A stretch of 64,000 bases of DNA from positions 43,499 through 107,498 of the forward strand of contig JANPFP010000142.1 of the NCBI GenBank assembly GCA_031423495.1, written 5' to 3'. Shown here in pieces: positions 9,271-18,800 of the stretch (its first letter is position 1; each line of letters begins with the position of its first letter). Under the pieces are notes generated by a model. The model was not told the DNA's origin and did not search any database. It worked only from the letters and a program-made list of their open reading frames with translations. The translations under genes and the position numbers were made by a program. Source of the stretch: JACPYM01 sp031423495 (GTDB taxonomy: Bacteria > Acidobacteriota > Blastocatellia > RBC074).

Positions 9271-10470
9271 ATGACACATCGGCATGTGACCCTCTTTGTA
9301 CTGCCCCTGTTGATTTGGGCAGTTCCCCTAACGGATAAACCGCTCGCGCAAGCGCCGCCCGCCATTCAATTTTTCATGCCCGGCGGAGCCTTGCCTGCGC
9401 GTGAGTTGCGCTTCACTTTGACGCGCGCCGACGGACGGCAGGAATTTCTTTTCACCGACACCAAGGGCAAGTTTCAGTTGAGTTCCGACTTGCTGCGCGA
9501 AGGCGATTACACGATTTATGTCGAAGGCGACAAAAGCAATTTTTCCACTACTGTGCATCGCTTTCGCATCGTGCGCGCGATCAGTTACATCCCGGTGTTT
9601 TTGTTGCCGCTCAAAGGCGACGCGCCGCCCAAAGCCGCGACGGTGGATATTGCCGAGTACGATGCCAAAGTGCCTGCCGATGCCCGCACGGCTTATGGCT
9701 TGGCGATGAAATTCGTCAGCGAAAACGACGTGGAAGGCGCGGTCAGCGAATTCACGCGCGCGTTGGCGCTGCACCCGCAATACCTGCGTGCGCTCAACGA
9801 CCTGGGCGTTTTATATCTCAAGCTCAATCGGCTGGACGACGCGGCGGCGACCTTCACGCAAGCGGTGAGTTTCAATTCGCGCTTTCATCTGCCGCGCCTC
9901 AACCTCGGCTTGGTGCGCGTGAAACAAGGCCGTTTCGACGAAGCCATTAAAGTGTTCAATCAGTTGTTGAAAGATCAGCCTACGTTGACACAAGCGCGTC
10001 TTCCTTTCGCCGACGCCTTGAGCGGAGCGCAGCAATGGGACGCGGCGGCAGAACAGTTACGACTGGCGGCGAAGGACGAAGCGCTCGACCGCCAGACGCG
10101 CGGCGAAGCCTTCACCAAATTGGGCATGTTGTTGAATCGGGAAGAACGCTATCAGGCAGCGGCGGCTGAGTTGTCGCAAGCCATCAAACTCGCGCCAGAG
10201 AGCGCGGCAGCGCATCTATATCTGGGAGCCGCGTTGATGCAGTTGAAGAAACTGCCCGAAGCAGAACGCGCTTTGTTAAAAGCTTACGAGGTGGGTGGCG
10301 CACAAACCGGCTCGGCGCAATTGCTGCTCGGACAGCTTTATTATCAGCAGCAAAAATTTGAAGCGGCGTTGCGTGCTTTTGAACAATACCTGAAAGACGT
10401 TCCGACTGCGCCAAATGCCGAAGCCATCAAGAAGGCGATTGAGCAGACCAAACTGTATCTGAAAAAATGA
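9271..10470 (+). CDS. Exported TPR-repeat protein
   Basis: 399-residue exported protein. The signal peptide (VTLFVLPLLIWAVPL ... AQA) marks the ATG at 9271 as the start; AGGAAAGG lies 9 nt upstream. The frame is open further 5' to a TTG at 9070, but that stretch encodes no domain. Residues ~30-120 form a beta-rich domain, possibly carboxypeptidase-regulatory-like (LTRADGRQEFLFTDTKGKF). From ~140 to the end there are about seven TPRs (ALHPQYLRALNDLGVLYLKL and relatives). The likely role is a protein-interaction scaffold at the envelope. Stacked hairpins follow the stop codon. Confidence 0.82.
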   Translation: MTHRHVTLFVLPLLIWAVPLTDKPLAQAPPAIQFFMPGGALPARELRFTLTRADGRQEFLFTDTKGKFQLSSDLLREGDYTIYVEGDKSNFSTTVHRFRIVRAISYIPVFLLPLKGDAPPKAATVDIAEYDAKVPADARTAYGLAMKFVSENDVEGAVSEFTRALALHPQYLRALNDLGVLYLKLNRLDDAAATFTQAVSFNSRFHLPRLNLGLVRVKQGRFDEAIKVFNQLLKDQPTLTQARLPFADALSGAQQWDAAAEQLRLAAKDEALDRQTRGEAFTKLGMLLNREERYQAAAAELSQAIKLAPESAAAHLYLGAALMQLKKLPEAERALLKAYEVGGAQTGSAQLLLGQLYYQQQKFEAALRAFEQYLKDVPTAPNAEAIKKAIEQTKLYLKK

Positions 10471-10474
10471 AAAA

Positions 10475-10553
10475 CGCGGTAGCGCAGATTGAGAACCTGC
10501 GCTACCGCGTGAGAGCTTGCCAGCAAGTAGCGCAGGTTCAGAACCTGCGCTAC
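10475..10553. terminator. Stacked palindromes between convergent genes
   Basis: Two hairpins lie in a 97-bp convergent gap. The first pairs 10475-10490 with 10494-10509 (15 of 16 positions, 3-nt loop). The second is a perfect 13-bp palindrome around one central base (10527-10553). Both contain the same core GTAGCGCAG(G)TT, so this is either a bidirectional terminator or two copies of a dispersed palindrome. Confidence 0.6.
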
Positions 10554-10567
10554 ACACCGATTCAAGT

Positions 10568-13500
10568 TTAGAAACTCAACCGCAGTTGAAATTCGATCAA
10601 CCGTCCGCCCGGATCGTTCGTGCCCGACACCGTGATGTCGCGGAACGCCGTGCGCGTTTGCCCGAAGGTCGCCGCGATACCTTGCGTATTCGCATCCGCC
10701 AAAGCACTGAGGAAAAAATTCGAGATATTGAACGCATTGATGAATTGCGCGCGGAAATCCATCGTGAAGCGTTCTTTGATCTTCGTCCGTTTGAGCAGAT
10801 TGAAATCCATGCGTGATTGCCACGGCCCTTGCAAAAACAGCCGTTCGCCGAATTCGCCCGCTACGTTGGCCGGCCCCAGATAGGGTTCGTTAGTCTTCAG
10901 ATCAGCCAGCGTTTTGCCACCCGTTTCAAACGCCGCCAGCGTGTTGTCAATGAGGTTTTGCGGCAACCAGTAAACGATGCGGTTGTCGGCTTTGCGAATC
11001 TTGACCAGCGATTGCAACTGCTTGCGCGTGATGTTGCGCAACAAGAAGCCGCTGTCTTGCGAGTTCAACGTAGCACGTCCGCTGGTAATCAGATTGGACG
11101 TGCCCGATTGAATGCGCGCAACGCCAGCGATTTGCCAACCTTCCAGCGCCTTGCCCACCGGGCCGCGCACGCTGCTCAAGAAGTGGCGTCCGCGCCCGAA
11201 AGGCAATTCGTAAATGCCGTTGATCTTGAAGGCGTGTCGCAAATCCCACGGCGAAAGCCCCTTGTCGTATTCAGGAAACCGCAAGCTGCGCGGTTGGCTG
11301 AACACCGACGCACTCGACGCGAACATATTCGTCAGCGACTTGCCGAGGGTGTAGCTGCCATCTATCAACAAGCCTTTCGACATGCGGCGGCGCACTTCGA
11401 TCTGCAACGAGTTGTAAGTCGTATGCCCGCCGTTCGTCACCAAAAACGCGCCTGCATTGCCTGCCACTGGATTGACGTAAAAGAAATTCGACACGCGCGT
11501 ACCGTTCGAGAGCGTGGTGAAGGGGACGAGGTTGGCGGCAATCAACTGATTCATGAACGCATTGTTGGAGGCGATGGTATTCGCCAAACCGCCCGCCAGT
11601 CCGCGCGTAACCGTCGCAGCGTGATTGGCATCGTTCGCTGTACCCAATCCGGTCGAAATGATCGGAATCGCACGCGTGCCTGCCACGCTGGCTTGCAATC
11701 CGAAGTTATTACTTGCCGGGTTCGCCGCCCGCGCCAGCCGCAAATTATCTTGCGCAATCTTGAACTCGTTGAGAAAACCGTTCTCGAAGATGTTCACTTC
11801 GTTCACGTTGATCTGCCGCCACAGCTTGGTGCCGTGGTTGCCGACGTAACGCACTTCTAACGCCATGTCTTTGCTTAGTTCGCGTTGCAGCCCGAACGTC
11901 CACGATTGCGTATAACCCATGCGCAGGTTCGGATCCCATTCATTGAAATCTACGCCGAGCGCACCGCTCAACGGGAAGTTGGAAGGCGGAATCGGTACGG
12001 AAGGCAAAGTCGGATCGCGGAACAGCACGCTGCCCGCGCCGCGAAAGTTGTTCGGCCCGACGAAAGAGGCGATGTTGTTCGCCGTCGGATTCACCGTCAG
12101 CGTCACGGTCGGCCCTTCGTTCAAGCCCCACATGCTGTGAAAGGTGTTGAAACCTTCGCGCACGAAGGCAATTGAATAGCCGCCGCGCACTACGGTTTGA
12201 CCGTTCTCGCCCGCCAGTTTCTTGAGCAAGCCCTTCCTGCCGCCCGGCAACGTATAAGCCAAGCCGAACGACGGCGCTAAATTCGTCCACTGGGTTTTAT
12301 AAGGTTGCGTACTCGGTTGGGTCAGCGCGAACGAACCCAATGAATTATTGGTGAACGTGCCGGGCTTGAAGATGTTGTTCAACCCTGACACGCCGTAAAC
12401 CGACTCAGCGCCCGCCGTCGTGTAAATGCCGTTGACGTTGCGCGGCGCGAAATCTATTTCCCAACGCAAACCATAATTGAGCGTCAGATTTTGACGTGCA
12501 CGCCAGCCGTCTTGCACGAAAAAGCCCAACTCGTTGTAGCGGTTCAATTCGGTGAACGGCGCAAAAGCGAGTTGTTTCGTTTCGGGATTGAGCGAAGCCG
12601 AGCGCGCGATTTGCGATACGCGCCCGGTGAGTTGCGCATAGAGCGCCGCCGCTTCGGTGCGTTGGGCCGGTGTGCTGTTCAGAAAGTTGCCCGCCGTGAA
12701 AAGCGAAGTCGCGCCGTTGTTAGCCGGGTCGCCTCCGGCAATGCCCAAGCTGACCGTCGGAATCACCTGTGTGCCGAACGATTCCTGATAGCTCTTGATA
12801 TGCGTATAAGCTCCGCCGAAAGCCCACGAGTGCGAGCCTTTCGACCAGGTCAGCGTGTCATAAATCGTCCAGACCGGGGTGTGGCGACGCGATTGCGACT
12901 GGCGCGTTTGCGGATTGCCTGTATAAGGAAACGCGAACGCATTGCCGCGCCAGGGATCGAACAACCCCGGACTCATCTCGCGCGAGAAAAGCACGTTGCC
13001 GCCCTGTCCCAGTGTGCCGCGCAATTCATTCACCAACGTTGAAGTCAGCGTCGAACGCAACGCCACTGCACCTGAAAACACATTGCGCAAAATGCTGCCC
13101 GTTGGCGGTTGCCCCAACACTACGCCCGTACCCGGCACGACCGGCAATTGACCGTTCACTCCGTCAGGGTCAGAAAAATAATACTGATAGTTGTAAACGA
13201 ATTCGACGTGATGCTTTTCGGTGACGTTCGCATCGAGCCGCAACGTCGGAAAGCGACGCACGTTTTGCCCTGGTGCCTGAAAGTTTAAATCCAACCGGTT
13301 GTAATCGTTGTTGGTAGAAACCCTTTCGCGCGTAATGCCGCCTTTGCCCGCACCCGCTTTGAAGGCATCCAGAATGCCGCCGATGGTCGGATCAACCGTC
13401 GTCGCATAAGGCCGCACCGTCGCGGGCAAAAAGCCCGCCGTCGTGTTGGCCGTATTCGCCAGCCCCAACAGATTGACATTGCGCACCGTACCAGCTGCAT

Positions 13501-14488
13501 CGCGGTAAGAATAAATTCCTTGCCGTGCCTGATCGGTCAGATAAGTCGTCGAACGGTTATAAGTTTGCGGCAACTGAAACTCTTCGTAATTGGCGAAGAA
13601 GAAAATCTTGTTCTTGATAATCGGCCCGCCGATGTTGCCGCCCACCTGATTCAAGATCAGCCGGTCGCGCGGCAAGCCGTCCTGGTTGTTGAAATAGTAA
13701 TTGGCATTGAGCGCGGTGTTGCGATGTTGCCAGAATCCGCCGCCGTGCCATTGGTTGGTTCCGCCCTTGGTAGTGAAGCGCACTTGCGCCGCGCCTTGCC
13801 CGCCGCTTTCAGCGCCCGGCGTCGCCGTCGAAAGACTCACTTCGCTGATCGCATCGGCTTTGGCTTGCGTAGCGGTAAAAAAGCCATCAGAAGACTTGAG
13901 CAGATTGTCTTGCACGTTAATGCCGTCAATCGTGATGTTGAGCGAACCTTTCGGTAAGCCGTTGATCGAAGAACTGCGCGGCGTGCCGGGCGTTTGCGTA
14001 CCGGGCAACACCAGCACCAATTGCATCGCGTCGCGCGTCGAGAAAGGCAATTCGCTGATCTGGCGTCCGGTAATGGTCGAACTGATCGTGGCGCTTTGGG
14101 TTTGCAAGACTTCGCCACCACCAGTCACGACGACCTGTTCGTTGACGCCGCCCGTTTCGAGCGCAGCGTTCACCGCCGTGGCCTGGCCGGTGTCTACGTT
14201 GATCTCTTGAAAAACGGTGGTCTTAAATCCATTCGCCGCCACCGTGATCGTGTAATTGCCCACCGCCACTGACGGAATAACCCAGCTTCCCTCTTTGCTG
14301 CTCACGGCGGTGAGTTGGTTTTGGGTGGCGTTGCTTTTCGCCGTGATTTGCGCATTCGCTACGACCGCGCCGGTCGAATCAGTAACCGTACCGGTCAATC
14401 TGCCGGTGGTGGAAACTTGAGCCTGTGCCGCGCTCGCCATCAGCAGCGTCGCCAACAGGCAAAAGAAAAAGTTGCGGGTGGGTTTCAT
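10568..14488 (-). CDS. Oar-like TonB-dependent outer-membrane receptor
   Basis: 1306-residue receptor. The start is taken at MKPTRNFF (14488), with GGAGG 9 nt upstream and a signal peptide ending AAQAQ; the frame is open further upstream through tandem repeats. Residues ~30-115 form a carboxypeptidase-regulatory-like domain (GRLTGTVTDSTGAVVANAQ). A plug domain follows (QTPGTPRSSSINGLP, GSLNITIDGINVQDNL), then a very long beta-barrel ending in the aromatic terminus FQLRLSF. Oar-type receptors of Acidobacteriota are thought to import large substrates such as oligosaccharides or peptides; the ligand here is unknown. It is monocistronic, and 10-bp tandem repeats sit directly before its ribosome-binding site. 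Confidence 0.9.
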   Translation of the reverse strand: MKPTRNFFFCLLATLLMASAAQAQVSTTGRLTGTVTDSTGAVVANAQITAKSNATQNQLTAVSSKEGSWVIPSVAVGNYTITVAANGFKTTVFQEINVDTGQATAVNAALETGGVNEQVVVTGGGEVLQTQSATISSTITGRQISELPFSTRDAMQLVLVLPGTQTPGTPRSSSINGLPKGSLNITIDGINVQDNLLKSSDGFFTATQAKADAISEVSLSTATPGAESGGQGAAQVRFTTKGGTNQWHGGGFWQHRNTALNANYYFNNQDGLPRDRLILNQVGGNIGGPIIKNKIFFFANYEEFQLPQTYNRSTTYLTDQARQGIYSYRDAAGTVRNVNLLGLANTANTTAGFLPATVRPYATTVDPTIGGILDAFKAGAGKGGITRERVSTNNDYNRLDLNFQAPGQNVRRFPTLRLDANVTEKHHVEFVYNYQYYFSDPDGVNGQLPVVPGTGVVLGQPPTGSILRNVFSGAVALRSTLTSTLVNELRGTLGQGGNVLFSREMSPGLFDPWRGNAFAFPYTGNPQTRQSQSRRHTPVWTIYDTLTWSKGSHSWAFGGAYTHIKSYQESFGTQVIPTVSLGIAGGDPANNGATSLFTAGNFLNSTPAQRTEAAALYAQLTGRVSQIARSASLNPETKQLAFAPFTELNRYNELGFFVQDGWRARQNLTLNYGLRWEIDFAPRNVNGIYTTAGAESVYGVSGLNNIFKPGTFTNNSLGSFALTQPSTQPYKTQWTNLAPSFGLAYTLPGGRKGLLKKLAGENGQTVVRGGYSIAFVREGFNTFHSMWGLNEGPTVTLTVNPTANNIASFVGPNNFRGAGSVLFRDPTLPSVPIPPSNFPLSGALGVDFNEWDPNLRMGYTQSWTFGLQRELSKDMALEVRYVGNHGTKLWRQINVNEVNIFENGFLNEFKIAQDNLRLARAANPASNNFGLQASVAGTRAIPIISTGLGTANDANHAATVTRGLAGGLANTIASNNAFMNQLIAANLVPFTTLSNGTRVSNFFYVNPVAGNAGAFLVTNGGHTTYNSLQIEVRRRMSKGLLIDGSYTLGKSLTNMFASSASVFSQPRSLRFPEYDKGLSPWDLRHAFKINGIYELPFGRGRHFLSSVRGPVGKALEGWQIAGVARIQSGTSNLITSGRATLNSQDSGFLLRNITRKQLQSLVKIRKADNRIVYWLPQNLIDNTLAAFETGGKTLADLKTNEPYLGPANVAGEFGERLFLQGPWQSRMDFNLLKRTKIKERFTMDFRAQFINAFNISNFFLSALADANTQGIAATFGQTRTAFRDITVSGTNDPGGRLIEFQLRLSF

Positions 14489-14500
14489 AATCCATGTCCT

Positions 14501-14540
14501 CCAAATATAGGCAAATATGGGCAAATATGGGCAAATATGG
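14501..14540 (-). repeat. Four 10-bp tandem repeats upstream of the Oar-like receptor
   Basis: Four units of 10 bp (14501-14510 degenerate, then three of GCAAATATGG) end just before the receptor's ribosome-binding site. The unit length is close to one helical turn, so the copies face the same side of the DNA. They could be an operator array or a slippage-prone tract that changes promoter or leader spacing. Confidence 0.75.
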
Positions 14541-14893
14541 GATGAGCAATAGAACAAGCACAGCATCTGGCTGACTCGCGCAAATGTTTGCCGCGCGCTG
14601 AAAGCCTTAGCTGAAATCGGTGTATGACCGACCGCTTGTCTGGAAACTTAACTTGTGTGATGGAACCTAACTTCATAACGACTCGAACAAGTCGTTATCC
14701 ATAGTGCAGATGGCGCGGAGCTTACTGTGCTTCGGGCTGATTGTTAAGGGCAGACAGGAACTTTTACAATTTTTGCAAATCTACGTCAGGCAGGCTTTCA
14801 TCTTCTTGGTCAGCTCACCCAGTCGCCGCTATCGTGCGCAAACAAGCCTCCAACGTGCATTCTTCAAGTACAACACAAAGGATGTTCACTCCG
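14541..14893. other. Intergenic region with one hairpin
   Basis: About 350 bp upstream of the receptor and downstream of the Uma2 gene. A 9-bp inverted repeat with a 6-nt loop lies at 14675-14698 (ATAACGACT arms) and could be an operator or weak terminator. I see no gene in the rest. Confidence 0.4.
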
Positions 14894-15667
14894 TCAGGCT
14901 TTTGACCGGGCTTTAGCACGGCGTTTCAATTCGCGGACAAAGGCCGCGTGTTCTTTGCTCTTGAGGCCTTGTTGCATGGTCGTCAGCGCCGCTGCGTAAT
15001 CTCTTTGCAATAATGCCGCTACGTTCAACCACAAACCCGGAAAGACTTGGCTACGAATCACGCCTTTGTCATCTGGCAACACACGCACGTACTGTTCGTT
15101 TACCCATTGAAACCAATCAAGCGCGTTATCGCCGGTGCGCCATACGATATATTCAAGCACGCCATTGCGACGATAGGCTTGCAACTTGCTGTGCAAATCA
15201 ATTGAGACTGTGCTGGCAGCGACTTCAAGCACTAACTCAGGGCTGCCTTCGAGGTAATTATCTTTACTTAAGGACATTCGCCCGCCCAAGCCAGATTTAA
15301 TAAACAACACGACATCTGGTTGCGGTTCGTTATCAAGATCAAGACGTACCGTCACATTGTCGCTGCAATCAACGCCGATGGTCTGCGTCGCATACAAACC
15401 AAAAAGCATGTTAGTGCGATTATGCGGCTGACCGTGATATTCGTGTCGGACTGGGGAAGACATATGCACAACTCCTTCGATCAATTCAGCGCGAATGTGC
15501 GGCGGCATGGCGTGGTAGCGTCGCTCGAATTCTACGCGCGTCAGACGATCACCTGATTCCAAAGGCGGAATGGGCTGCTTAACCAAACCATTTAACGCGC
15601 CATTTAACGGCGCAGGTCTTTTCACTAATTGACCGACAACAGCTTTTGCTAAGGCCATAACATTCAC
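14894..15667 (-). CDS. Uma2-family endonuclease-like protein (DUF820)
   Basis: 257-residue protein of the Uma2/DUF820 family, restriction-endonuclease-like fold. The family pattern is visible: AELIEGVVHMSSPV, then QPDVVLFI, then GSPELVLEVAASTVSIDLHSKLQAYRRNGVLEYIVW, which carries the PD-(D/E)xK-type acidic and lysine residues. The true role of the family, which is highly multiplied in cyanobacteria and Acidobacteriota, is not settled. GGAG lies 3 nt before the ATG at 15667 and 8 nt before a second ATG at 15658, so the start may be three codons shorter. The gene is alone between divergent and tandem neighbours. Confidence 0.82.
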   Translation of the reverse strand: MNVMALAKAVVGQLVKRPAPLNGALNGLVKQPIPPLESGDRLTRVEFERRYHAMPPHIRAELIEGVVHMSSPVRHEYHGQPHNRTNMLFGLYATQTIGVDCSDNVTVRLDLDNEPQPDVVLFIKSGLGGRMSLSKDNYLEGSPELVLEVAASTVSIDLHSKLQAYRRNGVLEYIVWRTGDNALDWFQWVNEQYVRVLPDDKGVIRSQVFPGLWLNVAALLQRDYAAALTTMQQGLKSKEHAAFVRELKRRAKARSKA

Positions 15668-15810
15668 TCCATAAAAAGTAAGAAGCTCTTTCGTTTAGAA
15701 CGAGCCGGATTATACGAGCGGCCTTTAGAATTGCCAAAGATTCGTTGCGTCGTTATCTTGCGCGTACCGCAAACATATTGGCTTACCCTTTTTCGCAAAG
15801 GACATTCGTT

Positions 15811-18800
15811 ATGACTCGCATCCGCATCGGCCTCTGTCTGGTCGTATTCGCCGCTCTCGCTTTCACGCAACGCGCCCACACGACGCACGCGCAAAGCAAG
15901 CCGTTCACCATCGAACAAATCCTGAGCGCGCCGTTCCCTTCTGACCTAGTAGCTGCTCCAACCGGCGAACGCATCGCGTGGGTATTCAACGCCGAAGGCA
16001 AGCGCAACATCTGGGTCGCCGAAGGGCCGAGTTTTCAAGCGCGGCAACTGACGAAATACAACGAAGACGACGGACAAGAACTGACCAATCTCAGCTTCAC
16101 GCGCGACGGGCAGTTTGTCGTTTACGTGCGCGGCGGCGATGACAACCAGATGGGCGAAGTGCCCAATCCGACCAGCGACCCGCAAGGCGCGTTGCAAGCC
16201 GTCTTCGCCGTGAGTTTTGCCAAAGGCGAAGTCGCGCCTATTGCACTGGGCAACGAGCCAGTAGTCTCAACCGTAGACGACAAAGTTGTTTATCAACGCG
16301 ACGGCAAACTGTGGCTGAACACCATCGGCGCTGATCCGAAAAAGGCTGCGCCGCTGTTGAACGTACGCGGCAACTTGAGCGCGCCGCAATGGTCGCCCGA
16401 CGGAAAACAACTGGCCTTCGTCAGCAATCGCGGCGATCACAGCTTTATTTGTGTTTATGAATTGGCGACCGAAAAGCTGCGTTACCTCGCGTCTACGATT
16501 GATCGCGACAGCTTTCCGCGCTGGTCGCCGGATGGAAAGCGGATTGCTTTTGTGCGCCAGCCTACGCGCGGTACGCAGCAACGAATACGCGGCGAAGACC
16601 TGCCCGACCCGTGGACGATTTGGGTAGCGGACGCGGTGACGCTGCAAGCGAAAGAAGTGTGGCGCAGTGGCGTGACGGTGAATGATTCACTGCCGCGCTG
16701 GGCGGGCGATGACGTGATTCATTGGGCGGCGGATGAGCGAATTGTGTTTCGGTCAGAGATGGATGGGTGGATGCATTTGTATGCAGTGTCAGCGAATGGC
16801 GGAGAAGCAAAGATACTCACGCCGGGCCAATGCGAGATTGAGCAAATCGCACTAACACAAGATAAGCGTGCAGTTATTTTTTCATCGAATTGCGGTGGCA
16901 TAAATCAAAGGCACTTGTGGCGCGTTCACATCAAAGGCGGCGAACCGCAGAGAGTTACATTAAGCCCGATTGAATGGGCTCCCGTACCAATAGGCAACAG
17001 CAGGCTAATCGCCTATCTCAACTCGAACAGTTTGCTGCCTGGTCGCCCTATTGTCTGGCCTTTGCCTGACGAAAATGTGCGCCCGTCCGAAGGAACAATG
17101 TTTCAGACGCCTTATTCAAACCCTCAGCGTTATGAAGTCTATCAGCGATTGGTGGAACCGAAGTCAGTTACGTTCAAAGCCGCTGACGGACTCGAAATTC
17201 ACGGCCAATTATTTTTACCCAAAGACGCGAAGCCTTCTGACAAGTTACCCGCTGTTATTTTTTCGCACGGCGGCCCGATGCGGCAGATGCTGTTGGGCTG
17301 GCACTCGATGTATTACTACCACAACACCTACGCCTTTAATCAGTTTCTGGCGAGCCGTGGTTACGCAGTGTTGTCGGTGAACTATCGCGGAGGCGTCGGT
17401 TACGGACGCGCGTTTCGGGAAGCGCCCAAACGCGGCGGACGTGGCGCTTCGGAATATCAGGACGTCGTCGCGGGCGCGCATTACCTGCGTTCGCGCACAG
17501 ACATTGATGCGGGTCGCATCGGCTTGTGGGGCGGCAGTTACGGCGGATTTCTCACGGCGATGGGCTTGGCAAAGAACTCAGACCTCTTCGCCGCTGGCGT
17601 AGACATTCACGGCGTACACGATTGGGCTTCTCGGTTGAGTGGAGAAGAACGCGACGCCGTAAAAGTCGCGCGCGAATCTTCGCCACTGTTTAACGTGAAT
17701 ACATGGCGAGCGCCCGTGCTGCTCATTCATGGCGACGACGACCGCAACGTCGCGTTTAACCAAACCACCGAACTCGCGCGACGGCTGCGCGAACAAAAAG
17801 TCGAATTCGAGCAACTGGTCTTCCCCGACGAAGTGCATGACTTTTTGCTGCATCGGCATTGGGTGCAAATTTTCAATACCTCGTTTGACTTCCTCGAACG
17901 CCACCTGGGTACGCGGGCGTCCCCGCCCGCTCAGGACAGCGAGCGGGGACGCTCGCGTACCCAGGAAGCCGACATTCTGATTCGCAATGGACGCATCCTT
18001 GACGGCTCAGGTTCGCCCGAACGCATCGCCGACCTCGCCATCACCGGCGAACGCATTACGTTCATCGGCGATGCCAAAGCCGCGAATATAAATGCCAAAC
18101 AAACAATTGACGCGACCGGCTTAATCGTAGCGCCCGGCTTCATTGATCCGCACACGCACGCCGACGGCGACCTCAACAGCGCGACGGGCAAATACAATTT
18201 GAATTACCTCGCGCAAGGCGTCACCACCGTTGTCGTAGGCAATGACGGACGTTCGCCAAACTCCATCAGTAAGGCTTTGCAAGCGTGGGAAACAAACGGC
18301 ATCGGTACGAACGCGCTGTGGCTCGCCGGACACGGTTCGATTCGCGGCGCAGTGTTGGGCGCGAAAGACGTAGCGCCTTCGCCCGAACAACTCGACAAGA
18401 TGCGCGCACTGATGCGGCAGGCGATGGAAGACGGCGCGTTTGGGATGTCTACGGGGCTTTATTATTCGCCGGGCAGCTTTTCCAAAACCGAAGAAGTCAT
18501 CGAACTCGCCAAAGTCGTGGCTGAATACGGCGGCCTTTATGACACGCATATGCGCGATGAGAGCAGCTACACGATTGGCTTGCTCGGTTCGATTGAAGAG
18601 ACGCTGCGCATCGGGCGCGAAGCCAAACTGCCCGTACATATCTCTCACATCAAAGCTCTCGGCGTTGACGTATGGGGGCAAAGCGCACAAGCCATCGCGT
18701 TGATCGAAAGCGCGCGCAAGGAAGGCGTCAACGTCACGGCGAATCAATATCCTTACACGGCTTCGGGCACTGGATTGACGGCTGCGCTCGTGCCGCGCTG

